A DNA stretch of 64,000 nt from Trichosphaerium sp. ATCC 40318 (Eukaryota; Discosea; Flabellinia; Trichosidae). Both the position numbers and the translations under genes were made by a program. The DNA lies in contig JALMLS010000573.1 of the NCBI GenBank assembly GCA_038496445.1, positions 284,917 through 348,916 of the forward strand. Direction: 5' to 3'. Every line of letters starts with the position of its first letter. Within the stretch, counting starts at the first letter, position 1. Of this stretch, positions 12,204-25,275 are shown piece after piece. The notes below the pieces were generated by a model. That model was not told the origin of the DNA. It ran no database searches and saw only the letters and a list, made by a program, of their open reading frames with translations.

Positions 12204-15200
12204 ATGGGTGATGCCACTAAAGAGAACTCCTTTAGGTCTAAAACCAATGGATCACGTACTAGTAGTAATGGGGTAAGAGGTAACCATGATAATTCAAGCG
12301 ATTCTGAGAGCAAAGGCCGTCATGTTCTACAAGCTTCTGTTTCTTCAACAGGAAGCGAGGATATTACTATCAATGCGCTCAAACAAACGTGGGGTGGTAT
12401 AAAGGCAGAGAACTTCCTGGGAGATACTCCTATAGCTCGTAACTGTCATGCTACTGATATTAATGGCCATTTGATGATAGTACGACTACGTTTAAGTTTT
12501 TTTTTTGAAAAAATCGAATTCTTCTTCAACCCTTTTAATGAGTTTTCTCTTGTTTATTATCGTTATTAGGTATTTGGTGGTGTACATTTAAATCAAAGGA
12601 GCACTGCTTTAAACGATGTCGTGATTTATAATCTTGGTACGCAATTTTAGACGCTTTTTCAAGAGGTTACCTCTTCAAGCCACGTGCTCAATATTAAAAA
12701 GGAACTGTTACTGACTTGTGTTTTTTTTAACAATTGTTTAGAAGAAAACAGGTGGTACAATAAACAGACTACCGGCACAAAGCCTTCAAAGCGTTATTGC
12801 CATTCGGCCAATGTGTGGCAGAATAAACTCATTGTTTTTGGTACGTTTTCTTTATGCTCAGAGCTGTTTTAAGCTTCAACTTTCTTGAATTACTGATTCA
12901 CATCAAACAATTGTCTTTTGTTTCTAACACATAGTCTACGCTTTAGGTGGTTTTGATCCTGCTACTACGCTAAGACAAAACGACGTTCATTATCTTGACT
13001 TGGGTACGGTTTTTATTATCGGTTTATCGAGAGCTGCGTGACGCTTTTAATTTGTTTTTTTATCACGCAGTATTACCACGATAGGTTTACTTCTCGAATG
13101 TTTTATCTGGTTTTTTTATCAAGAAGCAACCCAAGCCAGATTTTTTTTGAAAAGGCCTTTCACATAGAAAACAAATATTTTTACACATACCTCAGTACAA
13201 GCCAATGAACGCCTTATATCCATTGTTTGGTGAGGTTGGTTCCTTTTTATCAAGTTTATTTTGTCCTTGTTTTTTTTTTTTCATCTTCTTTCTTCTTGCG
13301 CGTCTTTGTGTTACAACGTCACGTTGATATAAAAAGCTCAACCTTGTATTTTTATAGATCACTACAGATGGATACAACCTGCTATACCCGCAGACACAAG
13401 TCCAGAACCGCGAAGCCATCATCGTTCAGTTGTTTATGGGAACAAAGCACGTCATAAAAAAAAAATTTTAAAATGTCGTACCTAACGCCATTGTGACAAA
13501 TTTTACCTTAAAATCACATCATGATTTCTGGTTTTTGTCAGAAATTTTTGTGTTTTTTATTTCTTGATTTTTTGTGAAAAATGTAGGCTTTCTTTTCGTT
13601 TAAATAATTTACTTATGCTTATAATAAAATGTGAGCGTATATAATTATATGTTATTGATCTAATTGATGGATTTTAACGGGAGATTAAAGATGATTTGAA
13701 AAAATTTTTTTTCTTTTTTTCTTTTTTGGATGCTTGTGTTTTTAATGTACTGTAGCTCCTTGTATTTGGCGGTCTTTCTGGTAAGACTATGTTACGTTTA
13801 AATGGTACGTTAATAAAAGAAAATTAAAACCATAAAATCTTTTGTGATTGTTGATCTTTTGTTCTCTCTAACATCTCACTGTTTTTTAGACGTTCAGTTA
13901 CTTGATTTGGGTAGGCGCTTTTCGACTGTTTTGAAAAGGAACTACGTATTCACTTATTGATAGAGTCCTGGCGTTGGTCTACACCACAAACAAAGGGTCA
14001 TGCGCCTTCACAGCGTCTATTCGCATCATTAAATATATGGCGGAATAAGCTGGTGTTGTTTGGCGGTTACACTGGTAAGTAATAATAAAAAAAAACGAAC
14101 TTTGTTTTTTTCTTTTTTTTTTTTTTCATTGGGGTATTGTCGGGAAAACTCCTCTTCGGAACTCTAAGCTGCTTGATTTTTTATTTTAAAATTACTTGTA
14201 GGTAACCAAAGATTAAATGATGTTCACCTTCTTGACCTTGGTACGTGATATTATACTTGAAATTAAACAAGAAAAAAAAAAGTTTTTATCTTCGTTCTGT
14301 CCAATTTCCACATGTATTTGTGTTGTATGGAATAAGGAGAATTTAAATCAAGCATCTATTTATTCATTAAACCAAAAAAATTATAAGAGGTGGTATTTGG
14401 ATATTGTGATTCGTTTTGTTGATTACTGTCAGCATTTTCGTTAAACTTTTTTTTTATCAGCTTTTTTTAACGTTTGTTTTGCTTTTACCACTCACGCTAA
14501 CTCTCCGAAAAGGAACTTGGACGTGGATACAGCCTCTAGTACAAGGAACTAGCCCTACAGCCCGTTATGGCCACAGTACCATGGTGCTAGGTACCTCTTC
14601 AGACGTTATGCTTTGCTGATCTTTTTCTTTCAATTAGGCAATAAACTTCTTGTTTATGGCGGAAATGCTGCATTGAATTATCACGAGTCAGATTTACATC
14701 TATTAGATTTGGGCACGTGATATTTAAAAAAACAAAACCGAATAAGTTTACAAAAAAGACACGTGATACGTGTTAAATTGCTAATCACCTCAAGTTTAGA
14801 AACTATGTGTTGGGTTGGTTTAGATGAGAAAAGAAGTGTTGTAGGTCATGCATATCATACAGCTGTTCTATACCAAAATAAAATATTCTATTGGGGAGGA
14901 AAACACTCTGATGATACAGTCAATAACGATATTACAATCCTAGACTACAGTGACGTGTTTATTATTCTTTGCTGACTTCATTGAAAACTCATTTCTTCTG
15001 TAGCTACAATCAATGCTTTGAAAGAAGTAACGTTTGACGAAGCTGTTGATCGTATACAATCTACATTTAGTCGACTTTCTGTCGTTATAGGATCTGGTAC
15101 TGAGCCTACCATAATAGAATCAACGCACAGGTATGTCATTGATTGCAATATGCTAGCGATCGACATCTAACTAAGAATCAAACATATTTTATTTGAACGC

Positions 15201-16362
15201 CTGTTATTTTCTTACCAGGTTGGTTTAGGGATAGAATGTCTCGGCGTAGTTTAACTCCAGTAACTCCTGAAATGCTGCAAGCATTCGAACAAGGATTATA
15301 CGTACCACCAACTCAAAGTCGTCCGTAAGTTGAATTTTCTGTTAAACCAGTTTTTTGTCATTACTAACTGATCATGTTAGAACATCGATGCATTCTCATA
15401 TATCTGGAGCTACTAGGCCACAATCAGTAAGTTGGGTTTTTTTTTCCGGCATATGGATAATCAGTGAATGCTTACTTTTTTCCCTCGTGTAGCAAGGTTT
15501 CTGGCGTCAGAGTCAACAACTAGGTCTTATGTCTATCAACCATGAAGTAGATGATATGCTTCGTACACTAAGAAAACAGTTTACTCATTTGATGGAGGAG
15601 AGAAAATACTTACAACACGAAGCACATGCGCTAGACAAGAAGGTGCGTTCAATTTGAAAAAAAACCCTCTCCACTTAACCTTTTCGGCTTTTGATTACAA
15701 AAGAATACTTCCGTCATTTACTAACTGATACTGATACGCTGCATTACTGCGAAATACGTATTATTGGAATATTAATAGTTGTATTAGCGATCCAAGTTTG
15801 AGGATGAGAAGAAGAGAATGGCAAAATACTTAAAGCAACATAACGGAAATCAAAAGATTCGTCTTAGTGTTGGTGGAGCAGAGTTTTGTACTACTTTATC
15901 TACCCTCACAAACGATAGAGATTCTATGTTAGCTTCTATGTTTAGTGGTAGATACAACGTTACCAAGGATGAATCCGTAAGTGCATTGTTTTCTGAAAAT
16001 CTTCTGAACGAATGAAAAGTTGCTTTGATTCTCCTTTTGTTGCACTGTATAATTATGTAGTACGATGATCACATAATCTTATTCTTTATATAGGGTTGTG
16101 TCTTTATAGACAGAGATGGGACTCATTTCCGTTATATTCTAAAGTATCCACACCAAGAACTTTTTTCTTTCCTTCTTTTTTCGTATATTAAAAACCTTCA
16201 CTGAAAAAAAGCTATCTTCGAGACGGAGCTATTACTCTACCTAAGGATGAGATACTCTATAATGATCTTCTTCGTGAGGCAAAATTTTACCTTCTTGGAG
16301 GGTTGATTGAGCACTTGGAAGAGAAGTTAAACGCCTTTGAAGAAAAAGATAATGTAAAATAA
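12204..16362 (+). CDS. Kelch-repeat protein with C-terminal KCTD-type BTB (T1) domain
   Basis: MGDATKENSF at 12204 was chosen over an in-frame ATG at 12150, because poly-A lies between them. A Ser-rich N-terminus precedes about six kelch blades at 12400-14950, each with the pattern (V/L)FGG...DV..LDL followed by W......P..R..H. Blade exons are separated by short introns; two donors are GC (13447 and 14713). A linker with a helical, coiled-coil segment follows (MLRTLRKQFTHLMEERKYLQ, 15555-15640). The BTB_2/T1 domain (15838-16330) has IRLSVGGAEFCTTLSTL, DRDGTHFRYIL and LRDGAITLP. Such domains assemble oligomers and often recruit cullin-3, so a ubiquitin-ligase adaptor role is plausible (inference). 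The order kelch then BTB is opposite to animal BTB-BACK-kelch proteins. Confidence 0.85.
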
Positions 16363-17833
16363 CACCAAAAAAAAAGAAAACCAAATCAAAACTGACCAAA
16401 CTTATCCCTCGTACAGTACCTACAATACAGTACCTTTTTTTAAAAAACCCAGATGAAACAGATTTTTGTATTTTTATTATGATTGAAAAGAAAAGACAAA
16501 AAATAAAATAGATATTTCTTGCTTTACAAGCTGAATGTTAACGGTGATACTGATAAAGTTTTTGAAGAAATTTGTTCAACTTTTCACCTACATTGTTTAG
16601 AATTCCTTTCCTCAGTGCGCGGCCTTGTTCATGCAACTTGGGTAATGGTTATTGGTTTAGGCACTCGTATCATTTTACCTACAGGTGGTACCTTGAACGT
16701 TCAGGCTCAGAGCTTGGTTTTTGTTGATACTGGTGAAAAAACATAACAATGTTGAGCAAACTTCCTTACTTAATGCGCTAATTTTGCTAGGTTACTTGAG
16801 AGAGTTACAGTTTCGCTAGGGCTGCACTAAGAATTTTATGAGGTTACAGCACAAGCAATATTGCAAGGCAAAATCCAACGTATTCTAATATCGACAGCAG
16901 ATAGGCTTGTGTTCTGTGTTGTACCTAATTCAAGCGACAGTTTCACTACTAAGTGGTTATGCCATATTTATTGTTTAGAATATTGTTTTCGCAGCTCGAG
17001 TTGGTGGAGCTTACGCCGAAAACACTTCACGGAGTAATGTTAAGTTGAACTTGTTGCCTATTTTGATTACCTTGTGTTCTATAATGGTGTTAAGCGATTA
17101 ACAATACATAGTTACACGTATTAGCTCAAACGGTATTGAGAACACTGAGGAATTGACCCGGATGTCGACAAACTATTAACGATAATGCATATTTCGAGCT
17201 CGGTTTGGTTCATCATTGTGAGTATGTAGTTCACGTTAACGAGCAAACCTGTTTTATTTACGTGCTAGCACCCGTAAAACAAGTCATGAGGGATGAAAAA
17301 TGCGTAGGTTATGAGTAGTGACGACTCAAAAAATGGATTTTTTTTTTTTCGGATCCGTCAATTCCTGAAAAACGCTAAGTTCACTCTAACAGGTTTAAAT
17401 ACGTTCCTCGATACTAACTAGTTTAATATTGTAACGTTTTACGCATCATGATGAAAAAAAAAAACATGACATTTCTTGCAAGGTCCTTTCTTCGCGTTTT
17501 GGTGTAAAAAACAACACCTCATGGCGTAGAAAGTGCGATAAAACCACACGCGAGACTTAATTTTATGCATTGAACAAGTTAAGTCATAAAAACAGTTTGC
17601 AAGTACTGAGAGGAGCATTTCTCGAACTCTTTACCTTATAAGGTGCGCATAGTGTAAAAAGCAGACAACTAGACGTCTTTTAGTGATACAATACGCGTTT
17701 AAATTGTTTAACCACCTTATAGCTATAGCTATAACTACAAGACGAAATAGTGTGGTACGGCATTTCGATTGTAGGATTGCAAAATTAACCGCTCTTTTTT
17801 TGTTAAGGCAGAATATTACGAAGAAATAAAAAA
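16363..17833. other. Intergenic stretch, no gene recognised
   Basis: AT-rich DNA with homopolymer runs. An open frame at 16519-16746 has no intron-linked continuation and no recognised motif, and I do not call it a gene. No repeat, tRNA or palindrome of note was seen. Confidence 0.5.
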
Positions 17834-19654
17834 ATGCTTTCGAAAGGGCTAAAAAGGTACCTGAATTCTACAACTTTTTTATACCTAAGTCTCCTCTCAT
17901 TTTTTTTTTCAAGGCCATTAGCAGATAACCAAACTGAGCAACCGTCGAAGAAGCATAAACCAGAACCTGTAGAGTATGTTTTAAATTGTGTCAAGGGGCA
18001 ACAAATTATTCAACGTAAAAAAGACATGATTGCTGTACGTCAACAATTTGAGTTCTTTTGACATACCTTGACATACCTTGATGTAATGAAATATAGTCTG
18101 GAGAGATACCACCACCGATCGTTCTTTCATTGCACAAAATCACACGTACGTACAAGCATTCTTGTTTTTTTCCATTTTCTGGTTTATCACTCACAGCCAC
18201 ATAGTTTCAGATAAATTCCAAGATTATTGCTACAGCGTGGTTGTAGACTACATAGACAAACCAGAAAGATACACACCATGTACCGACAGTGTTCACCAAG
18301 ACTATTTAGAAGTTGCACTTCCAGCACAACTTGCAAATAGGCGCCTTGCGGTGGTATGCTTCTTTATGTCAAATGGACTCTAATATTGTTAGGACAAGTA
18401 TTTGTCCTACTATAAGTGTTTTAATACTGAGGAAATATACTTCTTATACTATTTCCTAGCTCCATTTTTATTGTACGTTGATGTTTCTAATTCTTGTTTT
18501 ATTCTATTTATTTTTGCGTAATCTTGCGCTCATTTTTCTTTGCAGGGAACATTATAATGAAAAAGGCAAACTTAAAACTAAGTGCAGCACTTTTAAGCGT
18601 GAAAGAAAAGCGTTTGAAACCCAGGTTAATGCAGTTTTTCCACTTGAAACTAAATCTGTTTTTCTTTAGCTACACTTTCAACTTTTGAAGTTGCTTTGGT
18701 ATAAGTTGTCAGTTGATCAACAGAATTCACTTCATTACGATTTTGTACCTATTTGTGCCTACGGATATGGAAACGAAACGAAATACTTGTACAAGCCAAC
18801 TTACTTTATTGATTCTACTAACACAACTCTTTAGTAAGTCTAAAGTGAAAGTTCTTTCAGTGGGATACAATGGAGCAAGAAGTGATCAAATACTGGGATG
18901 CAATGGAGTGACTATGGTTGACTTTATAAACGCACATCCGTTTGAGTTTGTACCGAAAAAAATAACTGACAAGTTTAAACACATAGCGAATACTTATTTC
19001 TCTTCAGTAAGTTATCTATTTATCATTGCTATTAATGTTATTTTTTAGAAAAAACGAAAAGGACACCACTACTTTTCCAGAATATCAATGCTTCTGAACG
19101 GTATCGATGCAGACTATTGTTCTGAAACCATAAAAAACACTTGCTTGCATATTGACTTACTGTCACCTTTTACAACTGCTGAAAACTGGGGAAGTCTTTC
19201 AGGCATGAATTACATTACAAAGCAAAGAAAGAAACTAACCCCTTTTAAAATAGACCCAATAAAACAAATGAATGAAGTGTTTTCACCTTTAGCTCTTCAT
19301 AGAATTACTCATCTAAAACCAGACATTGTTTTTATGAGTTTAACGCTTAAACATGTTCAATATACCTTTACAATTGGTCCTTGTAGAGTTGTTGACGGTT
19401 GTAGCATTGTAAAAACAAAGAGGACATACAATTTGATTTATGCTGTAGCTACATTAATACTACCAGATAACAATCGTCATGACTTCTTAATGTTTCAAAT
19501 CGCACCTCAACAACTACCAGCAGGTGGTCTATCAAATGTTGAAACAATTGGATGGGGCATAGAAATGAAGCAATTTTTGCGTAAGTTTTGTGATAGAAAC
19601 AAAAAGACGTACAAAAATTTAGTGAAAAGGCTAAGAGCGGGATATTCTTTTTGA
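17834..19654 (+). CDS. Hypothetical protein, multi-exon
   Basis: Not recognised. MLSKGLKR at 17834 splices to PLADNQTEQPSKKHKPEP, a short basic (possibly nuclear) segment. Later exons encode YCYSVVVDYIDKPERYTPC (about 18220), EHYNEKGKLKTKC (about 18550), YDFVPICAYGYGNETKY (about 18740), then, after a 46-nt GTACAA...TTTAG intron, KVKVLSVGYNGARSD and FINAHPFEFVPKKITDKF. The last exon (about 19049-19654) is a 190-200 residue continuous domain containing NWGSLSGMNYITKQRKK and FLMFQIAPQQLPAGG. It is a soluble-looking protein without obvious signal or membrane segments. The exon 2 to exon 3 junction is not settled. It converges with the Argonaute gene. Confidence 0.6.
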
Positions 19655-20737
19655 AACGCCACAAAATTAATGTTGAAAAATAACAATAAATAAAATACAT
19701 GTTGAGCAATTTGGTTTGGGTTTTTTTAAATCACATGGCACTATGCCTAAGCTAACAACTGATAGACTTCTGGAAAGTTAAATTTAAATGTACACGTTTT
19801 GACTGTGTGGAGGGTTTAAGTTTCGAGGCAACAATTAGTGAGCTATGGGATTTTTATTATGTGTTAGCTTCACTTGGTCTTGTTAGTCCAACTACCAGAT
19901 TGGAGGGGAATGCATCTCCCTCGGCGTCAATATGTGTTTTTCACTCCAACATAACTTCAGTACAACATTGGAGCAACACACCATCAAGTCAGGTCTTGAA
20001 TTCTCAAGTTACTTGCCACCCGCATATCAACTATTAAAGGAGAACAAGTGCTCGGGATTTAAGCGTAATTTGATCAAACAAACAAGACCTGAAACCACAG
20101 TTTACGCCTACCAGCGATAGCTGTTAGTAGTGCGTAACAACTTTTCACAATCAGAGTTCTTTGTCTACAACAATCCAATCGGCATTGCAACATTTTCGAC
20201 TTTTCGGCTCGATTCGAATAGTTTTATCGCTATCCACACTGTGCCACCAATGGCGTACTATTTGGGCTGAATGTAGGATAAGAAAAGGTGTCGTCCCACG
20301 TGTTTCGTTAAGATAGCTGCTATAGACATGACTGCTATTTTGGAATTGTTTGTTAAATTGTCTTTGTAGATTAATGTCGCTTTTGATGGTTGTTAGGTAC
20401 AGTCATTGGGCCGTATAAACTTGGGAACGATACGCAGCGTTTAATCGCTCTGGAATAGGGCACTGTGACATATCTGTTTTCGCACTCAATTCTACAGCGA
20501 ACAATTAAAGAGATGTACAAAAGATTGTAGAAGAGAAAATTAGAAACAGCTTACATGAGGCTTGATCTGTTGGTAGGATAATTGTTTTCACATCTTCAAA
20601 ATTTTTAGTTTGCACTCTGTGCCAGTCATTGTGGATTCAAAAATAAGCAGTAATTGTATTTAAAAGGTTTATTTATTGATTAAAACAATAACACTGTGTT
20701 TTGTGAAAGGTTTTTGCTTGCTATCAACCTCCCTTAT
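19655..20737. other. Intergenic stretch with a weak coding remnant
   Basis: Positions 19800-20119 carry two coding-looking plus-strand pieces (FEATISELWDFYYVLASLG and YLPPAYQLLKENKCSGFK) that I could not join with a start codon. The rest (20120-20737) shows nothing recognisable. Confidence 0.35.
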
Positions 20738-23700
20738 TTATAGAACAGTTGATCCAGGCATGTTCATACTGATTCCTCTGATATTGAGATGTTTCGAGCA
20801 AAGTATAGCTCCTCGTTGAGCCATACGTACAGGAGATGGAACCGAAATAGGATCTATGAAGCATTAAGACAAAAAGTTAAAATGCAAATATTGAAATTCA
20901 TGTTGTACTGTTCATGTTAAAGTATAGCAAACAGAGGCCATAAGTTAGCTGTACGATAACGTTTTGATCAAACTGAGCGATAGTAGTATCAAATAAAATC
21001 TCGTAGCGCGTTGGACGAGCCAACTGCTTGGTGCCTTTAACCTACAAAAAAAAATAAATTTGGCTTAGAAGCATCAAAACTCAAATAATAGCCGTACAGT
21101 TTTCCCAACGTGAGATTGTAGAATAAATCCACGTTGTGGCCAATGCGTTATAGGTGCAACTAAGCTACTACTGTCTTCGCTGTCAGCTTCTTGATTTGCC
21201 ATAGCGTGAGGATCACCATCAGTATGTGTTAAATTTTCAGCATAAATACCCTCTTCAACTGCACGAAGAGATGCTTCTGGTGTTGTTTTCTCAACAAACA
21301 ATGCATTTCGTATTTTGACCAAATGCGTGTCTATAAGAGTGCCTGGCTCGAGGTTATCGACATTAGTTCCTAAAGTACATAAATAAGTATTTGTTAACAA
21401 CTGAAACTGAAGAAAAATGAAATGTTGTTTTTCACTCACCTCTTTGTGTAACTGCCATGATACGTGTTTTTATACGTCCAATGACACAAATATACTGCAT
21501 TGTTATTACTTGGTTTCCATTGGAAGTCACATTGTAAGTCTAGGAAATCCACGTGAGTGAAACAAGCTATCTCAATAAAGACAAAAGCTTTTACCTTTAC
21601 TAGTTTGGCAATACTATTGATTTCAGCATCTCTCCCTCTCACGCCTCCTTCACTATTTTTCTGTTAGTGGCAAACCGTGTGTATTATTATAAAAGCATAC
21701 CGGTATATTATGAGGTATTTTGGATACCCTCCAGTATCAGCTTTATGACCTAAGTACAGTTTAACATTTCAAAACAATAGGGTTTTAATTTCATACGTTC
21801 AAAGGCATTCTCAAACCATTCCTAAAGGAAAAAAGGTATTAGCTACTTGTACAGATCAACAATACTTACCAGTGAAACGTTTCCGTCTGCCGCAGATGTA
21901 ACTTGTTTAGAGTAAACAACCTCACTTGGGTATCCACTGTCCGAACTTCCGTACATCGTAAACCTAAAAGATAAGTGAGTTTTTCTGTACATCGAACCAT
22001 AACGCACATGCATAACCACCGTTTACCGCCTGTACTTGAACTAGCGATCCCGCATATTACCATACTAGATAAGAACTTGCTGTTGATACTAGGATGACCC
22101 CAGTTCGTGATCTTCCAAGGTAATCCACCCAACTTTCTTACAACCTAGATAACAATTATCAATGGAGCTTTTGGTTAACGAAAAAGCGCCTCACACGTGC
22201 CTGAATACATAACTTTTGTAGAGCTGAATGTTTTAAGAGTACACTAAAAAGGAACGATACATGAGCAAGAAAACTTTGATGTAACAAAACAATGTGAAAG
22301 AAAATAGTACCTTGCATGAACACATTGAGACACAACATTGTATTGGTCAAGTTTTTCCTTTATGACTCTATAGAGGTGATCGTTATCACCTTTTCTACCA
22401 GAAAAAATAACGAGGACAAATCTGTATTTGGCTCCGCTGTCAAGCTCTTCGTTCAACTTGCGTTCTAATCTAAAAAAAGATGTCTGATAAGTAACTTTTT
22501 TGTCAAACAGTTTTTTTTTTCTCTTACTCATTATTTTTAAACACCACCACTTTAGTTTGGTTGTTAGCTATCATCCCATACTCTTTCATTTTATTAAAAA
22601 AGCTATTCTCACTATTTTGAGCACCACCAGCGACAAAAACAATCCAAGGATCTCTAAAGTCCAACCTCCTAGAAACAGTGTTTTGATCCCAATGTGTCGT
22701 TTTTGGATCTACTTTTTTAGAATTACGTGGCGCCATCTCTAGCCTAGATACAAACATTATTGTTGTTGCTATCAATAGGTACACAATCTGAAGTAAAACG
22801 CACGTGATAGGGTTAATATAAACACCATCAAACTGTAAGGGAGCATCCTCAATAGTAAAGTTCCATTTATCAAGATCTCCTCCCTTTGAAGCTTGCAAAG
22901 TATTTGCATTGTTAATGACGACATCATATCTTTTGCGTGCATCAATCTTAGTCAAACTATCCATTTCTTTGATATCCTTTGGACTAAAAACTCCAATTAG
23001 GTACAAAAGTAACACTATTCCCATTGCCAGTGGCACATACCTTAGGTTACCAATGATACGGCATAATTGCGGAAGGTACCTTGTACTCTTATCGTTCTGT
23101 CTAGCTGGCCTGCAAAAAAAGGTGAGAAAGAGAAGGGAAGTGACCATTACTGTATTTTACGCACACTATCAATGGTTGGTTAACATCAATTGTTATGGTG
23201 TATGTATTGTAGTAGTATTCTTCAAAGGTAAGTGAGTTCTCGTCTTCACTGTCAATTCTGAGTTTGTTCAATGGTATACCCTCATGAAAGTCCAAGGATC
23301 TGCAAATCAAGAAGGTAAGTATGAAATAAGACGAAGGAAAGAAAACACTTACTCAGCAAAAAAAGATACTCTGCGCTTGCCATAGTTCGTAACCATTTGC
23401 TTATGAGAAATGAAGTCCCTCAATTTTCTGTTGCGAGGAAGTTCATGAAACCTACCTATTGTATACAGTTAACTTAAACATGTGGAAGTACAAGTACTAA
23501 CCATATTCTTTGATTGTGTCCCAGACAGTCTCTACAGGTAGAAGTAAGCAACGTCACCTAGAGACAAACAAAAAAAAACTCACGTGTTTTTAGACACTTA
23601 TAGATGTTATCAACAAATATTAAATCTACATCAGCACAAACAAAACCACGCCCACGATAAGGTGCTGTAGCACCTTCATAAACATCCATGTATCTCATTT

Positions 23701-24727
23701 TTTTCACTGGAGTTTTCCTCAATTGGTCACGCCCTAGCCTTAAGGGAAATTGTTTGCCAAGCATCTTAAACAAGAACAGTATTAGCGCCTTATCTGCTTG
23801 TTAACCATGAATAAAACGTACTATTCTTAGTATGGAGTTAATGATGTGGCTCCTAGCCGCGGCGTTTGTGTTAACATCAACTGTAGCTACATACTTGAAC
23901 TGTAGAAAATACTCTCTTTTTCCTGGGACACCTTTGAGTGGCACATCTGTAAAATGAATGACGTTAATGTCAAAATTGAAAGCAAAGTAAAGTGGTACAG
24001 CGTGACCCCTTTAAAAGCAAATGTGGCTGTAAACGTACTTGGTACAGTTGCATCTTCCTTTAGAAGATACAAGTTTCTACCGCCCATTATCCAACTAGAA
24101 GATAACTAAATACACAATATCTAGCGCTAACTAATACGCACGGGGTATTTGGTATATTATTATTGATCCACACTGAAACCAAGATTGAGAGTAGTCTCAT
24201 TGAATATATCATGGGCTAAAAAAACGTGTCATCAAAAATGGATTAAACGAAAACATGTGCATACCTGTATTTCAATAGAATACATCTGTATGGGACATTT
24301 GGGCTCGATATGCACCTTGAATGCATTTGACACAAGCCACACAGTTTTGTTTGGCTCGTGTTTATACAAAAACGACTTTTTTACTTCGTCTTCGTCAACA
24401 TCGTAATCTACATCGTAGTATGTATACTACATACAAGTAAGCAGAGAAAGACACTGTATTCATTCACACCTCTGGCTCACATCTTATTCGGTCGTATTTA
24501 CCTAAAAAAAAACCACGTGACAAAAGTGATGACATGACTTAAAACATACCATCCAAATCAAGAGGCTTCAGTTGGCTTCTTCCAGGCCTTGGTCCTCTAC
24601 CTCGCCAACCGCCACTGCCGCCTCTATCACCCCAGCCGCCTCTATCACCTCTACCGCCTCTATCACCCCAGCCGCCTCTCTGTGGAGCTCTTCCTCGTTG
24701 TGGGTAGGGCTCGAACCTACGTGCCAT
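20738..24727 (-). CDS. Argonaute family protein lacking the canonical slicer residues
   Basis: About 20 exons, roughly 850 residues. Exon 1 (24727-24550) is an RGG-rich tail (repeated WGDRGG), common in Argonaute/Piwi N-termini. Next comes the N domain: VSNAFKVHIEPKCPI, MGGRNLYLLKED, KYVATVDVNTNAAARS. PAZ and L2 give LTFEEYYYNTYT, RYLPQLCRIIGN and an Ala/Arg helix (DARKRYDVVINNANTL). MID gives WIVFVAGGA, KYRFVLVIFSGRKGDNDHLY and VVSQCVHA. PIWI gives LCIQVVRKLGGLPWKI, SMVICGIASSSTGGKR, YPKYLIIYREGG, ITMQYICVIGRIKTR, NLEPGTLIDTHLV, GFILQSHVG, ARPTRYEILFD, LTYGLCLLYF and VPSPVRMAQRGA. At the family's catalytic positions (GxD, YRDG, PTHY) it has Ala, Glu and Arg, so it probably binds guide RNA without slicing. 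One intron (22145-22200) has a GC donor. Confidence 0.9.
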
Positions 24728-25275
24728 ACTAAAACGTTTTTAGTGAGTGGAAAAAACCGTTGGGAACAAGTTCACAAGTTCGTACATACGACAACCTTTT
24801 TGCTGTAAAACTTATTCCTGAAGTGGCTGTATCGCAAAACAGTGAGTTATATTCTTTTAGCGTTATGTCTCTAACGTACCTTCTTGTAGTGTGGTTAACT
24901 CTAATACTGAGGTTTGGAGACCGCTAGTAACATGTTGTGACACTAAAATAAAATAACGGTTTTTGCGTTAAGTTAAGGAGTACGTAACTAGAGGTCTTAG
25001 AAAAACAGTTATCGACTTAACCGGTTTTGGCAATTCGTAACCGGTTCGGTTACAGTTACGATATATTGAACGTTGTTGGGTTCATTGTCAGCCACCTGAC
25101 GCTTGTTTTTAATCCAAACTACTCTCACAAACTATAAAATACAAAGTTCTACACGTTGAGTGGCTGAAAGCCTAATATTGAGTCGTCTTTTTTAAATTTA
25201 CGGCCAATCACGTGACAATTTTCTAGATCTTTACAACCATACAGGATTCGCCAAACTTTTCAACATCGTTTCAAG
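24728..25275. other. Intergenic stretch upstream of the Argonaute gene
   Basis: AT-rich. It contains a short region with repeated ACCGGTT-like words (25020-25060), which resemble the CCGGTTAG words inside gene A at 2470-2510, and a TCACGTGA palindrome at about 25207. No gene seen. Confidence 0.4.

Noticed and set aside
16519-16746. 75-codon plus-strand frame as a gene
   Set aside because: No splice-linked continuation, no motif, and low-complexity surroundings.
20120-20737. tRNA or structured RNA in the gap before the Argonaute stop
   Set aside because: No cloverleaf or conserved RNA box could be drawn.
20738-23150. Two separate membrane-protein genes, suggested by hydrophobic stretches at about 22740-22810 and 22990-23060
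   Set aside because: These stretches are introns (GT...AG) read through; removing them restores the Argonaute PAZ/L2 frame.
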